Positions 47,933 through 56,722 of a DNA stretch of 64,000 nt are shown here, piece after piece. Location: the NCBI GenBank assembly GCA_027493935.1, contig JAOSJV010000001.1:496001-560000 (forward strand), in the 5' to 3' direction. Each line of letters starts with the position of its first letter. The first letter of the stretch is position 1. Position numbers and translations under genes: made by a program. This DNA is from Burkholderiales bacterium (GTDB taxonomy: Bacteria > Pseudomonadota > Gammaproteobacteria > Burkholderiales > SG8-39). Below the pieces are notes generated by a model, which saw only the letters and a program-made list of their open reading frames with translations, did no database searches and had not been told where the DNA came from.

Positions 47933-49576
47933 ATGAGCGTGCACCCGAAGCTTCGCGTGCTCGCGCCGGTTGCCGCGGCGCTCGCCGTCGTGGCCGCGGC
48001 CGGCGCGCTCGCCGCGGACAAGCCCGCGAGAGCCAAGCCCGCCGAGACGCCCGAGCTGCTCGAGCAGGGCCGCGCGGTGTACTTCCGGCGCTGCAGCTTC
48101 TGCCACGGGCTGCTGGGCGACGGCGACGGGCCGGCGGCCGAGTTCCTCGACCCCAGGCCGCGCGACTTCACGCTCGGGACCTACAAGTTCCGCACCACGC
48201 AGAGCGGCAAGCTGCCGACCGACGAGGATCTGTTCCGCACGGTGAGCCGCGGGCTCTCCGGCACTGCGATGCAAGCGTTCGACAACGAGATCATCAAGAA
48301 CGGCCTCACCGAGGACGAGCGCTGGGCGGTGATCGCCTGGATCAAGACCTTCGCGCCGGAGTTCAAGAATCCGGAGTACGACCCCTACAAGCGGCAGGTG
48401 GCGCTGCCCAAGGGAATGCCCGCGTCGAGCGCAGCGACGATCGCCAAGGGCCGAGAGGTGTTCGAGAAGGCGAAGTGCTGGGAGTGCCACGGCAAGCAAG
48501 GCCGCGGCGACGGCCAGAAGGCCTTCGACCGCACCGACGACTGGGGCTTCCCGATCCGCATCCGCAACGTCACGCATCCGTGGAAGATCAAGGGCGGCAC
48601 CGAAGTCGAAGATATCTACATGCGCTTCACCACCGGCATCAACGGCACGCCGATGCCCTCGTTCATCGAGGGCGTGCCCAGCGAAGAGGACCGCTGGGCG
48701 CTCGCCACCTACATCAAGTCGCTGCAGCACAAGCAGACCGAGCACCAGGTGCTGAAGCCCCTGCGCGTGGAGGGCGCGCTGCCGGCCGCGCCGGACGATG
48801 CTGCCTGGGCGAAGGCGCCGCCGATGGACGTGCGGCTCGCCGGACAGGTCACCGCGCCGCCGCGCTGGCAGAACCCCTCCATCGAGCTCGTGACCGTGCG
48901 CGCGGTGGCGAACGACAAGGAGATCGCGTTCCTGCTGCAATGGGACGACCCGTTCAAGGACGCCGTGCACGACGAAAAGGCGGAGCTCGACGCGAAGGAA
49001 CTGACGAAGACCGGCGGGTACAGCTCCTACGTCGACCCCTACGAGATGGTGCCGCGCAAGCTGGAGACCTTCCGTGACGCGGTGGCGCTCCAGTTCCCGT
49101 TGAAACTTCTCGAGGGGACGAAGCGCCCGCATTTCCTGCGCGGTGATGCGTCCAACCCGGTGCAGCTGTGGCGCTGGAAGGCCGACCTGGAGGAGCAGGG
49201 CAAGCGCTCGGTCGAGGAGGCGGTCGCGCGCGGCTGGAAGCAGCCGCCCAAACCGCTGGCCGAGAAGCACCAGCTCGTCGCCGGGAAAGCGGAGTGGAAG
49301 GACGGGCGCTGGAGCGTGGTGATGCAACGTGCGCTCGTCACCCCCGACGGCAGCGGCGTGCAGTTCGCGCCCGGCGTCTTCGTGCCGATGGCGATCAACG
49401 TCTGGGACGGCTCGAACGGCGAGCACGGCCTGCTCATGTCCGTCTCGACCTGGCAGTACGTCTTCATCGAGGCGCCGGTGCCGGCGCGGGTCTACGGCTA
49501 CGCGGGCTTCGCGGTGCTCGCGACCGGGCTCCTCGGCGTCGGCCTGATGAGAAAAGCGCAAAGGAGCGGATCATGA
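47933..49576 (+). CDS. Dihaem cytochrome c fused to ethylbenzene-dehydrogenase-like haem-binding domain, module 1
   Basis: A 547-residue periplasmic protein with signal peptide (about 1-28). It has two cytochrome c domains (CSFCH near residue 53 and CWECH near 183). The C-terminal domain resembles the haem-b-binding gamma subunit of ethylbenzene dehydrogenase, chlorate reductase and nitrite oxidoreductase (VRAVANDKEIAFLLQWDD; DAVALQFPLKL; VFVPMAINVWDGSNGEHG). A C-terminal helix (YGYAGFAVLATGLLGVGLM) anchors it. It would pass electrons between soluble cytochromes or a molybdoenzyme and the membrane subunits. It is the paralogue of 54335-55878. Confidence 0.85.
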   Translation: MSVHPKLRVLAPVAAALAVVAAAGALAADKPARAKPAETPELLEQGRAVYFRRCSFCHGLLGDGDGPAAEFLDPRPRDFTLGTYKFRTTQSGKLPTDEDLFRTVSRGLSGTAMQAFDNEIIKNGLTEDERWAVIAWIKTFAPEFKNPEYDPYKRQVALPKGMPASSAATIAKGREVFEKAKCWECHGKQGRGDGQKAFDRTDDWGFPIRIRNVTHPWKIKGGTEVEDIYMRFTTGINGTPMPSFIEGVPSEEDRWALATYIKSLQHKQTEHQVLKPLRVEGALPAAPDDAAWAKAPPMDVRLAGQVTAPPRWQNPSIELVTVRAVANDKEIAFLLQWDDPFKDAVHDEKAELDAKELTKTGGYSSYVDPYEMVPRKLETFRDAVALQFPLKLLEGTKRPHFLRGDASNPVQLWRWKADLEEQGKRSVEEAVARGWKQPPKPLAEKHQLVAGKAEWKDGRWSVVMQRALVTPDGSGVQFAPGVFVPMAINVWDGSNGEHGLLMSVSTWQYVFIEAPVPARVYGYAGFAVLATGLLGVGLMRKAQRSGS

Positions 49577-50229
49577 GACGGACGACCACACTCTGGATGA
49601 CGGCCGGGGCGCTTGCGCTCGCAAGCGGCGCGGCGTGGGCCGACGCGGCCGCCGGCGCGAAGGTGTTCCAGGCGAAGAAGTGCACCGATTGCCACTACAC
49701 CGACGGCCCGGCGCGCGAGAAGTCGCTCGCGGATCAGTTAGCGAAGAAGGGGCCCGAGCTGTGGTACGCCGGCAGCAAGTTCCAGAAGGACTGGCTCGGC
49801 AAGTGGCTGCAGGACCCGAATCCGATCCGGCCGCTCAAGTACAACTCGCTCACCGAGAAGAACACCGGCGGCCATCCGAAGCTCGCCGGCGCGGAGGCCG
49901 CCGACGTCACCGAGTTCCTGATGAGCCGGACCTCGCCGCTGGTCAAGGGCGGCGAGATCAAGCCGAAGACAAATCCGAAGGGTCGGTTGGTCTTCACCAA
50001 GAACATGCCGTGCAGCGGCTGCCACCAGTTTCCCGGCCAGAAGTTCACCGGCGGGATGAACGGACCATCGCTCGCGAAGGCGGGCGAGCGGCTCAACCCG
50101 GACTGGATCTTCGCCTACCTCAAGGACACCAAGACCTTCAAGCCGGTGCGGCAGATGCCGGTCTTCGCGGGCGTGCTGAACGAGCAGGACATGAAGGCGG
50201 TGGCCGAGTACGTCGCCACCTTCAAGTGA
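49573..50229 (+). CDS. Periplasmic dihaem cytochrome c
   Basis: A 218-residue secreted protein with signal peptide (LWMTAGALALASGAAWA) and two haem motifs, CTDCH near residue 38 and CSGCH near 150. Between them is FQKDWLGKWLQDPNPIRPLKYN, a pattern of small redox partner cytochromes. It overlaps the previous stop (ATGA) and has no equivalent in module 2, so it may serve both modules as a shared carrier. Soluble, since no other helix is seen. Confidence 0.85.
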   Translation: MRRTTTLWMTAGALALASGAAWADAAAGAKVFQAKKCTDCHYTDGPAREKSLADQLAKKGPELWYAGSKFQKDWLGKWLQDPNPIRPLKYNSLTEKNTGGHPKLAGAEAADVTEFLMSRTSPLVKGGEIKPKTNPKGRLVFTKNMPCSGCHQFPGQKFTGGMNGPSLAKAGERLNPDWIFAYLKDTKTFKPVRQMPVFAGVLNEQDMKAVAEYVATFK

Positions 50230-50254
50230 TCCGCTGATGAAGGAGGACGGACCC

Positions 50255-50617
50255 ATGCGCACACTCTTCCACGCGGCAGCGCTTTTCCTCGCGGCCGGTC
50301 TCGCGGTGGCACCGGCGTTCGCGGCCGACGGCGAGCAGCTCTACAAGTTCTACTGCGCGCAGTGCCACGGCCTGCAGGGCAAGGGCGACGGGCCGAACGT
50401 CGTCAAGGACTTCCCGGTGGACCCGCGCAACTTCACCCGGGCCGACGAGATGAACAAGCTCTCGGATGCGGACATCCGCAACGTCATCCTGGACGGCGGG
50501 CCGGTGGCGAACAAGTCGCCGATGATGCCGCCCTGGGGCAAGACCCTCGCGAAGGACGAGGTGGACGCGCTCGTCAAGCACCTGCGCGTGCTGTGCAAGT
50601 GCAAGGGCAAGTCGTGA
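50255..50617 (+). CDS. Small periplasmic monohaem cytochrome c
   Basis: A 120-residue secreted cytochrome c with signal peptide (FHAAALFLAAGLAVAPAFA) and one CAQCH motif near residue 37, then GLQGKGDGPNVVKDFPVDPR and a candidate Met ligand in KSPMMPPWGKTL. ATG 50255 is chosen over 50237 because AAGGAGG lies in the right place before it. Its final TGA overlaps the ATG of the next micro-protein. Confidence 0.85.
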   Translation: MRTLFHAAALFLAAGLAVAPAFAADGEQLYKFYCAQCHGLQGKGDGPNVVKDFPVDPRNFTRADEMNKLSDADIRNVILDGGPVANKSPMMPPWGKTLAKDEVDALVKHLRVLCKCKGKS

Positions 50618-50727
50618 TGAGCGCGGCGCGCGCGGGGCGCCGCACGCTCGCCGACTACGTGATTCTCTGCGGCATGGCGGTCAATGCCGTGGTGATCGCG
50701 CTCATCGCCTGGTTCTTCGTGCTCTAG
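50617..50727 (+). CDS. Single-helix micro-protein 1 (36 residues)
   Basis: Starts with ATG overlapping the preceding TGA. A basic N-terminus (SAARAGRRTLADY) is followed by one hydrophobic helix (VILCGMAVNAVVIALIAWFF). Size and position beside a bd-like subunit recall CydX/CbdX/CcoQ-type small subunits of terminal oxidases, although no family was recognised by sequence. Tight packing with two similar micro-genes supports real translation. Confidence 0.6.
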   Translation: MSAARAGRRTLADYVILCGMAVNAVVIALIAWFFVL

Positions 50728-50731
50728 GGGC

Positions 50732-50830
50732 ATGGCGCCGCGCGCGTCCGGGTGGCGGGCGTGGGCCGGACCGGCGCTGTTCGTCGCCGTGCTGGTCGCG
50801 CTCACCGCGTTCTTCTGGTGGTTCGTCTAA
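50732..50830 (+). CDS. Single-helix micro-protein 2 (32 residues)
   Basis: Four bases after the first micro-gene. Short basic/aromatic start (APRASGWRAWAG), then a helix PALFVAVLVALTAFFWWFV running to the stop. The two Trp at the periplasmic or cytoplasmic end would sit at the lipid interface. Likely an accessory subunit by context; function unknown. Confidence 0.55.
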   Translation: MAPRASGWRAWAGPALFVAVLVALTAFFWWFV

Positions 50831-50843
50831 GCGGGGTTCGCAG

Positions 50844-50960
50844 ATGAGAGGATCGGTCGTCCCGTTCGTCGTCGCGCTCGCGCTGTTCGTGCTGGTGTTC
50901 ATCGGCCTGGACTACGGCGTCATGAAGATGATGGGCCTCGCGCTCGTCTACCGGCCCTGA
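50844..50960 (+). CDS. Single-helix micro-protein 3 (38 residues)
   Basis: Thirteen bases after the second micro-gene. One helix (VVPFVVALALFVLVFIGLDY) is followed by GVMKMMGLALVYRP. The Met-rich tail is unusual and could face haem or copper, but that is speculation. Its end lies just before the module 2 bd-like gene and supplies that gene's GAGGGG ribosome site. Confidence 0.6.
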   Translation: MRGSVVPFVVALALFVLVFIGLDYGVMKMMGLALVYRP

Positions 50961-50973
50961 GGGGATGCGCGCG

Positions 50974-52731
50974 ATGAGGTCCTGCGCCCTCGCGCTCGCC
51001 CTGGCGGCGCTCGCCTGGCTCCTGCCGGAGACCGTCGCCGCGGCCGGGTTCCCGCCGGCGCCGCAGCTCACGGCGGCGGACTACCCGCAGATCGCGGGCA
51101 TCAACCCGCGGGTCGGCGTGTGGCTCGCGGCGCAGTTGCATCTCTGGTTCGCGGCGTTCGTGCTGGCGGTGCCGATCTTCGTCTTCATCATCGAGGCGAT
51201 CGGCATGGCGACGCGCGACGAGCGCTACGACAAGCTCGCCTACGAGTTCATCAAGGTGAGCATCACCGCCTATTCGATCACCGCGATCCTCGGCGGGCTG
51301 CTGCTCTTTCTGCTGGTGATCTTCTACCCGCACCTGTTCCAGTACCTGACCGGCATCTTCGGCAAGAGCATGGTCTGGTACGCGGCGCTGTTCTTCGCCG
51401 AGAGCGCGCTGCTCTACGTGTACTACTACGGCTGGCACTGGCTGCAGGGCGGCTTCGCCAAGTGGGTGCACCTCACGCTCGGCCTGCTGCTGAACGCGGT
51501 CGGCACCGTGCTGATGTTCCTCGCCAATGCCTGGGTGACGTTCATGATGAGCCCGGCGGCGGTCGACCCGGCGGGCGTGTTCAGCGGCGACACCTGGGCC
51601 GCGATCCACAACGCCCTCTGGAACCCGATCAACATCCACCGCGTGGTCGCCAACGTCGCCTTCGGCGGCTCGATCGTCGGCGCCTACGCGGCCTACCGCT
51701 TCCTGAGCGCATCCGGCGCCGCGGAGAAGGCGCACTACGACTGGATGGGCTACACGGCGAACTTCATCGCCATCTCGGCGCTGCTGCCGCTACCGTTCGC
51801 CGGCTACTACCTCACCGCCGAGATCTACGCCTACAGCCAGCAGATGGGGATCACGCTCATGGGCGGCATCTTCGCCTGGCTGTTCATCATCCAGGCAGTG
51901 CTGATCGGAACGCTGTTCCTCGCGGCGAACTACTACCTGTGGTGCGGCATGGGACGCAGCGACGGCGCAGCACGCTACCACCGCTACGTCAAGTACCTCG
52001 CTGTCGGCATCGTCGGAGCGTTCCTGGTGTGGTTCACGCCGCACACGCTGATCCTCACCAACGAGGAGCTGAAGGCGCTCGGCGGGCCCTACCACAAGGT
52101 GCTCGGGCCGCTCGGCATCATGCCGGCGAAGAACATCGCCGTGAACGTGATGATCGTGTTCACCACGCTGTCGTTTCTCATGTACCGGCGCGCGAACAAG
52201 CTCGCGACGGTGCGCTGGGCGAAGGCCGGCAATGCGGCGCAGGCGGCGCTGTTCGCGGCCGGCTTGCTCAACATCCTCTTCCTCGGCGTCTATCACGGCT
52301 ATTTCACCAACACCGTGTACAAGGTCGCCTCGTCCATCCCGCAGGTGCTCACCACGCTCGTCATCATCGTCGCGAGCACGGTGATCGACGCGCTCATGTA
52401 CCGCGGTGCGAAGGAGGTCGCGCCGCTGCGCTGGGGCAGGGTGTCGGACCGCTCGCAGTACGCGCTTTTCCTGCTCGCGGTGGCGTTCACCTGGCTGATG
52501 GGACTGATGGGCTACATCCGCTCGAGCCTCCGCCAGCATTGGCACGTGACCAACGTGTTCCGCGACGCCTCGCCGGACGCCTTCACGCCCACCCTCGGCT
52601 ATGCGGCGAACGTCGTCTCGGCAGGCGCTCTGGTCTTCATGGGTTTGGTGATCTTCGTTTTCTGGGTGAGCCGCGTGAGCGCGCGCCATACCGACGTGCC
52701 CGGCTACTGGAAGGCGGCCGCCGCGCAATGA
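50974..52731 (+). CDS. Divergent cytochrome bd subunit I-like membrane protein, module 2
   Basis: About 585 residues with signal-like N-terminus and roughly 14 helices. CydA landmarks: His56 in AAQLHLWFAAFVLAVPIFVF (CydA His19, high-spin haem), Glu143 in FFAESALLYVYYYGWHWL, and His222 in NIHRVVANVAFGGSIVGAY (CydA His186). GRQPW and the quinol loop are not evident. Unlike the module 1 paralogue it keeps the His19 equivalent, so it could still bind a high-spin haem and react with a small molecule such as oxygen. ATG 50974 is preferred over 50965 because GAGGGG then has a nine-base spacing. The following cytochrome gene overlaps by four bases. Confidence 0.76.
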   Translation: MRSCALALALAALAWLLPETVAAAGFPPAPQLTAADYPQIAGINPRVGVWLAAQLHLWFAAFVLAVPIFVFIIEAIGMATRDERYDKLAYEFIKVSITAYSITAILGGLLLFLLVIFYPHLFQYLTGIFGKSMVWYAALFFAESALLYVYYYGWHWLQGGFAKWVHLTLGLLLNAVGTVLMFLANAWVTFMMSPAAVDPAGVFSGDTWAAIHNALWNPINIHRVVANVAFGGSIVGAYAAYRFLSASGAAEKAHYDWMGYTANFIAISALLPLPFAGYYLTAEIYAYSQQMGITLMGGIFAWLFIIQAVLIGTLFLAANYYLWCGMGRSDGAARYHRYVKYLAVGIVGAFLVWFTPHTLILTNEELKALGGPYHKVLGPLGIMPAKNIAVNVMIVFTTLSFLMYRRANKLATVRWAKAGNAAQAALFAAGLLNILFLGVYHGYFTNTVYKVASSIPQVLTTLVIIVASTVIDALMYRGAKEVAPLRWGRVSDRSQYALFLLAVAFTWLMGLMGYIRSSLRQHWHVTNVFRDASPDAFTPTLGYAANVVSAGALVFMGLVIFVFWVSRVSARHTDVPGYWKAAAAQ

Positions 52732-53547
52732 TCCACTTCCTCAAGGTGGTCGGCTTCAGCGTGCTGGTGATCGCGTTCTTCGCCGGCTTCTCCAACTTCG
52801 GCGTGCCGCAGGTCGAGCCCGCGCCGCCGCCGAAGGAGGAGGCGCTGCCCCGCGGCGCGCTGAGCCTCGAGCAGTTCGTCGCGCTCGGCAAGAGGCTCGT
52901 CGAGGGCAAGGGCACCTGCACGCTCTGCCACAACCCGGTGGGGGGGCGCGCGCCCGCGCTGGAGCGCGCCGCCGCCGAGGCGGCGGCGCGGCTGAAGGAC
53001 CCGCGCTACAAGGGCAGCGCGAAGGATACCGAGGCCTACCTGTACGAGTCGCTGGTGAAGCCTTCGGCGTTCGTCGTCGCCGGCTTCGGCAAGGCGGGCA
53101 CGGGAGACTCGGAAAGCCCGATGCCGGATGCGTCGGCCGGCAGCATCCGGCTCGCGGAAGTCGAGCTGCGGGCGGTGGTGGCCTACCTCCAGGACCTCGG
53201 CGGAGCCGAGGTGACGGTGAAAGTTCCCGAGGACGCCGGCGCCGCCCCCGCAGGCCGAGGACAAGCCCGCGCAGCGGCCGCCCGCGAAGAGCGCCGAGGA
53301 GGTGATCGCGCAGCTCGCCTGCACGGCCTGCCACAAGATCGGCGCGCAGGCGGGCGGCCCGATCGGTCCCGACCTGAGCCGGATCGGCGCGACGCGCGAT
53401 TCGGTCTACCTGAGACGCGCGATCCTCGATCCGAACGCCGACGTGGCGAAGGGTTTCCAGCCGGGCTTGATGCCGCCCAACTACGGCGAGCAGCTCTACG
53501 CGCGCGAGCTGGAGATGCTGGTCGGCTACCTCGCAGCGCTGAAGTAA
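52728..53547 (+). CDS. Membrane-anchored dihaem cytochrome c, module 2 (frameshifted)
   Basis: About 273 residues. One N-terminal helix (VVGFSVLVIAFFAGFSNFG) and two haem motifs, CTLCH near residue 64 and CTACH near 200. The frame changes in the GCC/CCCC run near 53245, and the corrected linker reads APPPQAEDKPAQRPPAKSAE before VIAQLACTACHKIG. The second domain ends at TAA 53547. It is the paralogue of the module 1 protein at 45983-46955, with a shorter second domain. Confidence 0.8.
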
Positions 53548-53562
53548 GGAGGCTCGCGCACC

Positions 53563-54348
53563 ATGACGCTGCGGATTCCACGGCTGGCGCAGGCGCTGCT
53601 CGCGATCGCCGTCGTCTACGGCGGGTTGAAGCTCGTGTTCGACGTCGCGCTCGGCCAGCCGATCCCGGCGAGCCTGCTGACGATGTACATGTTCTTCGTC
53701 GTCGCGGGCGTGTTCATGGTGTTTACCTTCACCGAGGAGAGCACGCGCGAGCTCGTGGCGCCGATCCGCGCGCTGGTCGAGGATCCGCGCCGCCGGCGCC
53801 TGCGCAATCTGGTGTTCGTCGTGCTCCCGCTTGCCGCGGCGGGCGCCACCTACGCGCGCCTGCAGCCGCGCTTCGAGGCACCGGTCGAGTTGCGCTCGAT
53901 CCACCCCGCGCCGCCCGCCTCGGTCAAGATCTACGGCAAGCGCTTCGACCTGCTGAAACTCGAGAACCCCTATCGCAAGTTCGAAAAGGAGGACCCGAAG
54001 AGGTTTCGCGAGCTGGTCGCCGAGGGAGCGAAGGTCTACGTCGAGAACTGCCACTTCTGCCACGGCGACAAGCTCGACGGCAGGGGCCCGTTCGCCGAGG
54101 GGCTGAACCCGACGCCGATGAACTTCCAGGACGTCGGCACGATCGCGCAGCTGCAGGAGTCGTTCCTGTTCTGGCGCATCGCGACCGGCGGCCCGGGACT
54201 CCCGGCCGAAGCCGCGCCTTGGATCTCCTCGATGCCGGTGTGGCAGCAGTTCCTCTCCGAGGACGAGATCTGGAAGGTGATCCTGTTCCTCTACGATTAC
54301 ACCGGCCACCGGCCGCGCGCGTGGGAGGAGAAGCATGCGGCGGATTGA
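53563..54348 (+). CDS. Three-helix monohaem cytochrome c, module 2
   Basis: A 261-residue intact protein with three N-terminal helices (LAQALLAIAVVYGGLKLVF; LLTMYMFFVVAGVFMVF; LVFVVLPLAAAGATYA) and a periplasmic cytochrome c domain with CHFCH near residue 165, followed by GPFAEGLNPTPMNFQDVGTI. That last segment aligns with the module 1 paralogue (GPMADGFKLRPINFTDNGTI). A GGAGG site lies before the ATG. It overlaps the next gene by 14 bases. Confidence 0.86.
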   Translation: MTLRIPRLAQALLAIAVVYGGLKLVFDVALGQPIPASLLTMYMFFVVAGVFMVFTFTEESTRELVAPIRALVEDPRRRRLRNLVFVVLPLAAAGATYARLQPRFEAPVELRSIHPAPPASVKIYGKRFDLLKLENPYRKFEKEDPKRFRELVAEGAKVYVENCHFCHGDKLDGRGPFAEGLNPTPMNFQDVGTIAQLQESFLFWRIATGGPGLPAEAAPWISSMPVWQQFLSEDEIWKVILFLYDYTGHRPRAWEEKHAAD

Positions 54349-55878
54349 GCGGATGGCGCTCGGCGCGGCGCTGCTCGGCTCGCTGCTCGCCGGTCCGGCG
54401 GCCGCGCAGTCCGGCGACCCGGCGAACGGCGCCCGGATCTACGCCCAGCGCTGCGCGTGGTGCCACGGCGAGAAGGGCGACGGACAGGGTCCGGGCGCCG
54501 CGCGGCTGGTGCCACCGCCGCGCGACTTCACGCTCGGGCTGTACAAGATCAAGACGAGCAGCCACGAGGAGCTCGCCGCGCGCGACGAGGACCTGGCGCG
54601 CATGGTCCGCGACGGCATGCCCGGCACGGCGATGCCGGGCTGGAAGGACGTCCTGTCGGAGCAGGACATCCGCGACGTCCTCGCGCACGTCGCGGCCTTC
54701 GTCGAGCTCGACCGGCCGAAGAAGATGCTCGACTACGGCGCGCAGATCGCCGCGTCCGCCGAGAGCATCGCGACCGGCCGCAAGCTCTTTCTCGAGGGCG
54801 ACCGCTGCTCCGAGTGCCACGGCAAGGAGGGCAAGGGCGACGGCGTCAAGTCGCTGAAGGACGACGCCGGGTACCGCACCTGGCCGCGGAACCTCACCAA
54901 GCCCTGGACGTTCCGCGCGAGCAACGATCCGAAGGACGTCTTCGCGCGCATCTCGAACGGCATCCCCGGGACGCAGATGCCGGCGTTCGCCGACCCGGCT
55001 GCGAAGGAGAAGCAGCTCACCGTCGAGCAGCGCTGGCATATCGCCAACTACGTCGCTTCGCTCGCCAAGAGGGAGGAGCGCGTGCGGCCGGAGAAGACCG
55101 TCGTGAAGGCGGCGAAGCTCGACGGCGGTCTACCGGCCTCGCCCGATGATCCCAAGTGGAAGCAGGCCGAGCCGGTGACGTTCTTTCTCGTGCCCCAGCT
55201 CGTCGCGAAAGAGCGCTTCTTCACGCCGTCGAACGACACGATCACCGTGCGCGCGCTGTACGACGCCAAGGAAATCGCCTTGCTCCTGGAGTGGGACGAT
55301 CGCACGAAGAGCGTCCCGGGCAACGAGCAGGCGCAGAAGATCGCCGAAGGCGAGCTCGCCGAGGACCGGGTGGCCGTGCAGTTCCCGGTCGAGATCCCCA
55401 AGGGCATGGAGAAGCCCTACTTCCTCATGGGCGACGGCGCGCGCCCGGTCGCGCTCTGGCAGTGGTCGAGCGGCACGACCACCGTGCCGGAATCGGTGAC
55501 GCTCGCGACCGCGCACGGCATCGGCAAGGTCGAGCCGCGCGCCGCCGGGCCGGCGGCCCTGACGGCCAGAGGAAGCTATGGCGACGGCACCTGGCGCGTA
55601 GCGATGCGGCGCCCCTCGCCGCCGCCGACCCGCAGAACGACATCGCGTTCGTCGAGGACGCCTTCATCCCGATCGCGTTCGCCGCGTGGGACGGGTCGAA
55701 CGGCGAGAACGGCTCGCGTCACACGCTCACCACCTGGTACTGGCTCATGCTCGAGCCGCCGCGAAGCAGCCGTCCGCTCGTCGCCGCGTTTGCCGTTCTG
55801 CTGCTGGTGGCCGGCGGCGAGGCCTGGTGGGCGCGCAGCGCGGCGCGCCGCTCGTCGCGCGCCGGGGGCGGCGCATGA
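54335..55878 (+). CDS. Dihaem cytochrome c fused to ethylbenzene-dehydrogenase-like domain, module 2 (frameshifted)
   Basis: About 514 residues, with signal peptide, cytochrome c motifs CAWCH near residue 40 and CSECH near 160, and a C-terminal haem-b-type domain (VRALYDAKEIALLLEWDD; RVAVQFPVEI; FIPIAFAAWDGSNGENG). A final helix (PLVAAFAVLLLVAGGEAWWA) anchors it. A missing C in the run near 55607 breaks the frame after VAMRR, and the corrected frame continues LAAADPQNDIAFVEDAFIPI to TGA at 55876. Same architecture as 47933-49576. Confidence 0.83.
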
Positions 55879-56477
55879 GGCGGCTCGCGGCGCTGCTCGC
55901 GGCCGCCGCGACGGCGCTGGCGGCCCCCGGCGCGCTCGCGCAGGGCGGCGCGCGCGCCGACGCCGAGATCGCGATCGACCGCGGCGCCCGCGGCGAGTTC
56001 TCGCTGCGCGATGCGCGCGGCCGGCGGGTGAGCGATGCGGACTTCCGCGCGCGGTTCCTGCTGGTGTTCTTCGGCTATACCTCCTGCCCCGCCGTGTGCC
56101 CGACCGACCTCGCGACGATCGGCGCCGCGATCGACCGGCTCGGCGCCGCGGGCGAGGCGGTGCAGCCGGTGTTCGTCACGCTCGACCCGGAGCGCGACAC
56201 CGCGCCGCTGCTCGCGTCCTACGCCGCGCACTTCCACCCGCGCCTGCTCGCGCTGACCGGCACGCCCGAGGAGATCGCCCTCGCCGCGCAGGCCTATGGC
56301 GTGGTGGCGGTGCGCGTGGCGACGGCCGGCGCGGCCGACGCCTACACCATCGACCACACCGCGCTCATCTACCTGGTCGGCCCCGACGGGCGTTTTCGCG
56401 CCGCGTTCGCGCACGGCATCGACGCGCGCGCGCTCGCCACCGCCATCGCCGGTCATCTCGAGGGCGCGGCGCCATGA
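55875..56477 (+). CDS. SCO1/SenC-family copper chaperone or thiol-redox protein
   Basis: A 200-residue secreted thioredoxin-fold protein with signal peptide. Copper ligands are C-x3-C in TSCPAVCPTDL and the distal His in YTIDHTALIYLV. Sco proteins insert copper into CuA of haem-copper oxidases or reduce cysteines. No CuA-containing oxidase is in the window, so here the client may be the cupredoxin-like protein at 35391, or cytochrome c maturation. It starts inside the previous stop codon. Confidence 0.88.
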   Translation: MRRLAALLAAAATALAAPGALAQGGARADAEIAIDRGARGEFSLRDARGRRVSDADFRARFLLVFFGYTSCPAVCPTDLATIGAAIDRLGAAGEAVQPVFVTLDPERDTAPLLASYAAHFHPRLLALTGTPEEIALAAQAYGVVAVRVATAGAADAYTIDHTALIYLVGPDGRFRAAFAHGIDARALATAIAGHLEGAAP

Positions 56478-56722
56478 CCACCGGCGTTCCGCGGCACGAC
56501 CGCCCGCGCCGCGAGGTACGCGGCGCGGGCGGCGCGCCGGACGGCGCGGCGCGCGGCGTCCTGCCGAAGCTGTTCGGCGTCGCCCTGATGGGGCTCGGCG
56601 CGCTCGATGCGATGCTCGCCTGGCGCGGCGGATTCGCGGTCGCCGACTTCGCGCTCGCGCTTTTCGCCGCAGGCGCGTTGCTGTGCTTCGCCGGCGCGCT
56701 GCGCCGGCGCGAACCACGATGA
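56474..56722 (+). CDS. Small two-helix membrane protein, unknown
   Basis: An 82-residue protein. A polar, Gly/Arg-rich N-terminus of about 30 residues is followed by helices LPKLFGVALMGLGALDAMLA and FAVADFALALFAAGALLCFA. Coupled by ATGA overlaps with both the Sco gene before and the UspA-like gene after. No family recognised; a structural or assembly role in the respiratory complex is inferred from position. Confidence 0.6.
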   Translation: MTTGVPRHDRPRREVRGAGGAPDGAARGVLPKLFGVALMGLGALDAMLAWRGGFAVADFALALFAAGALLCFAGALRRREPR

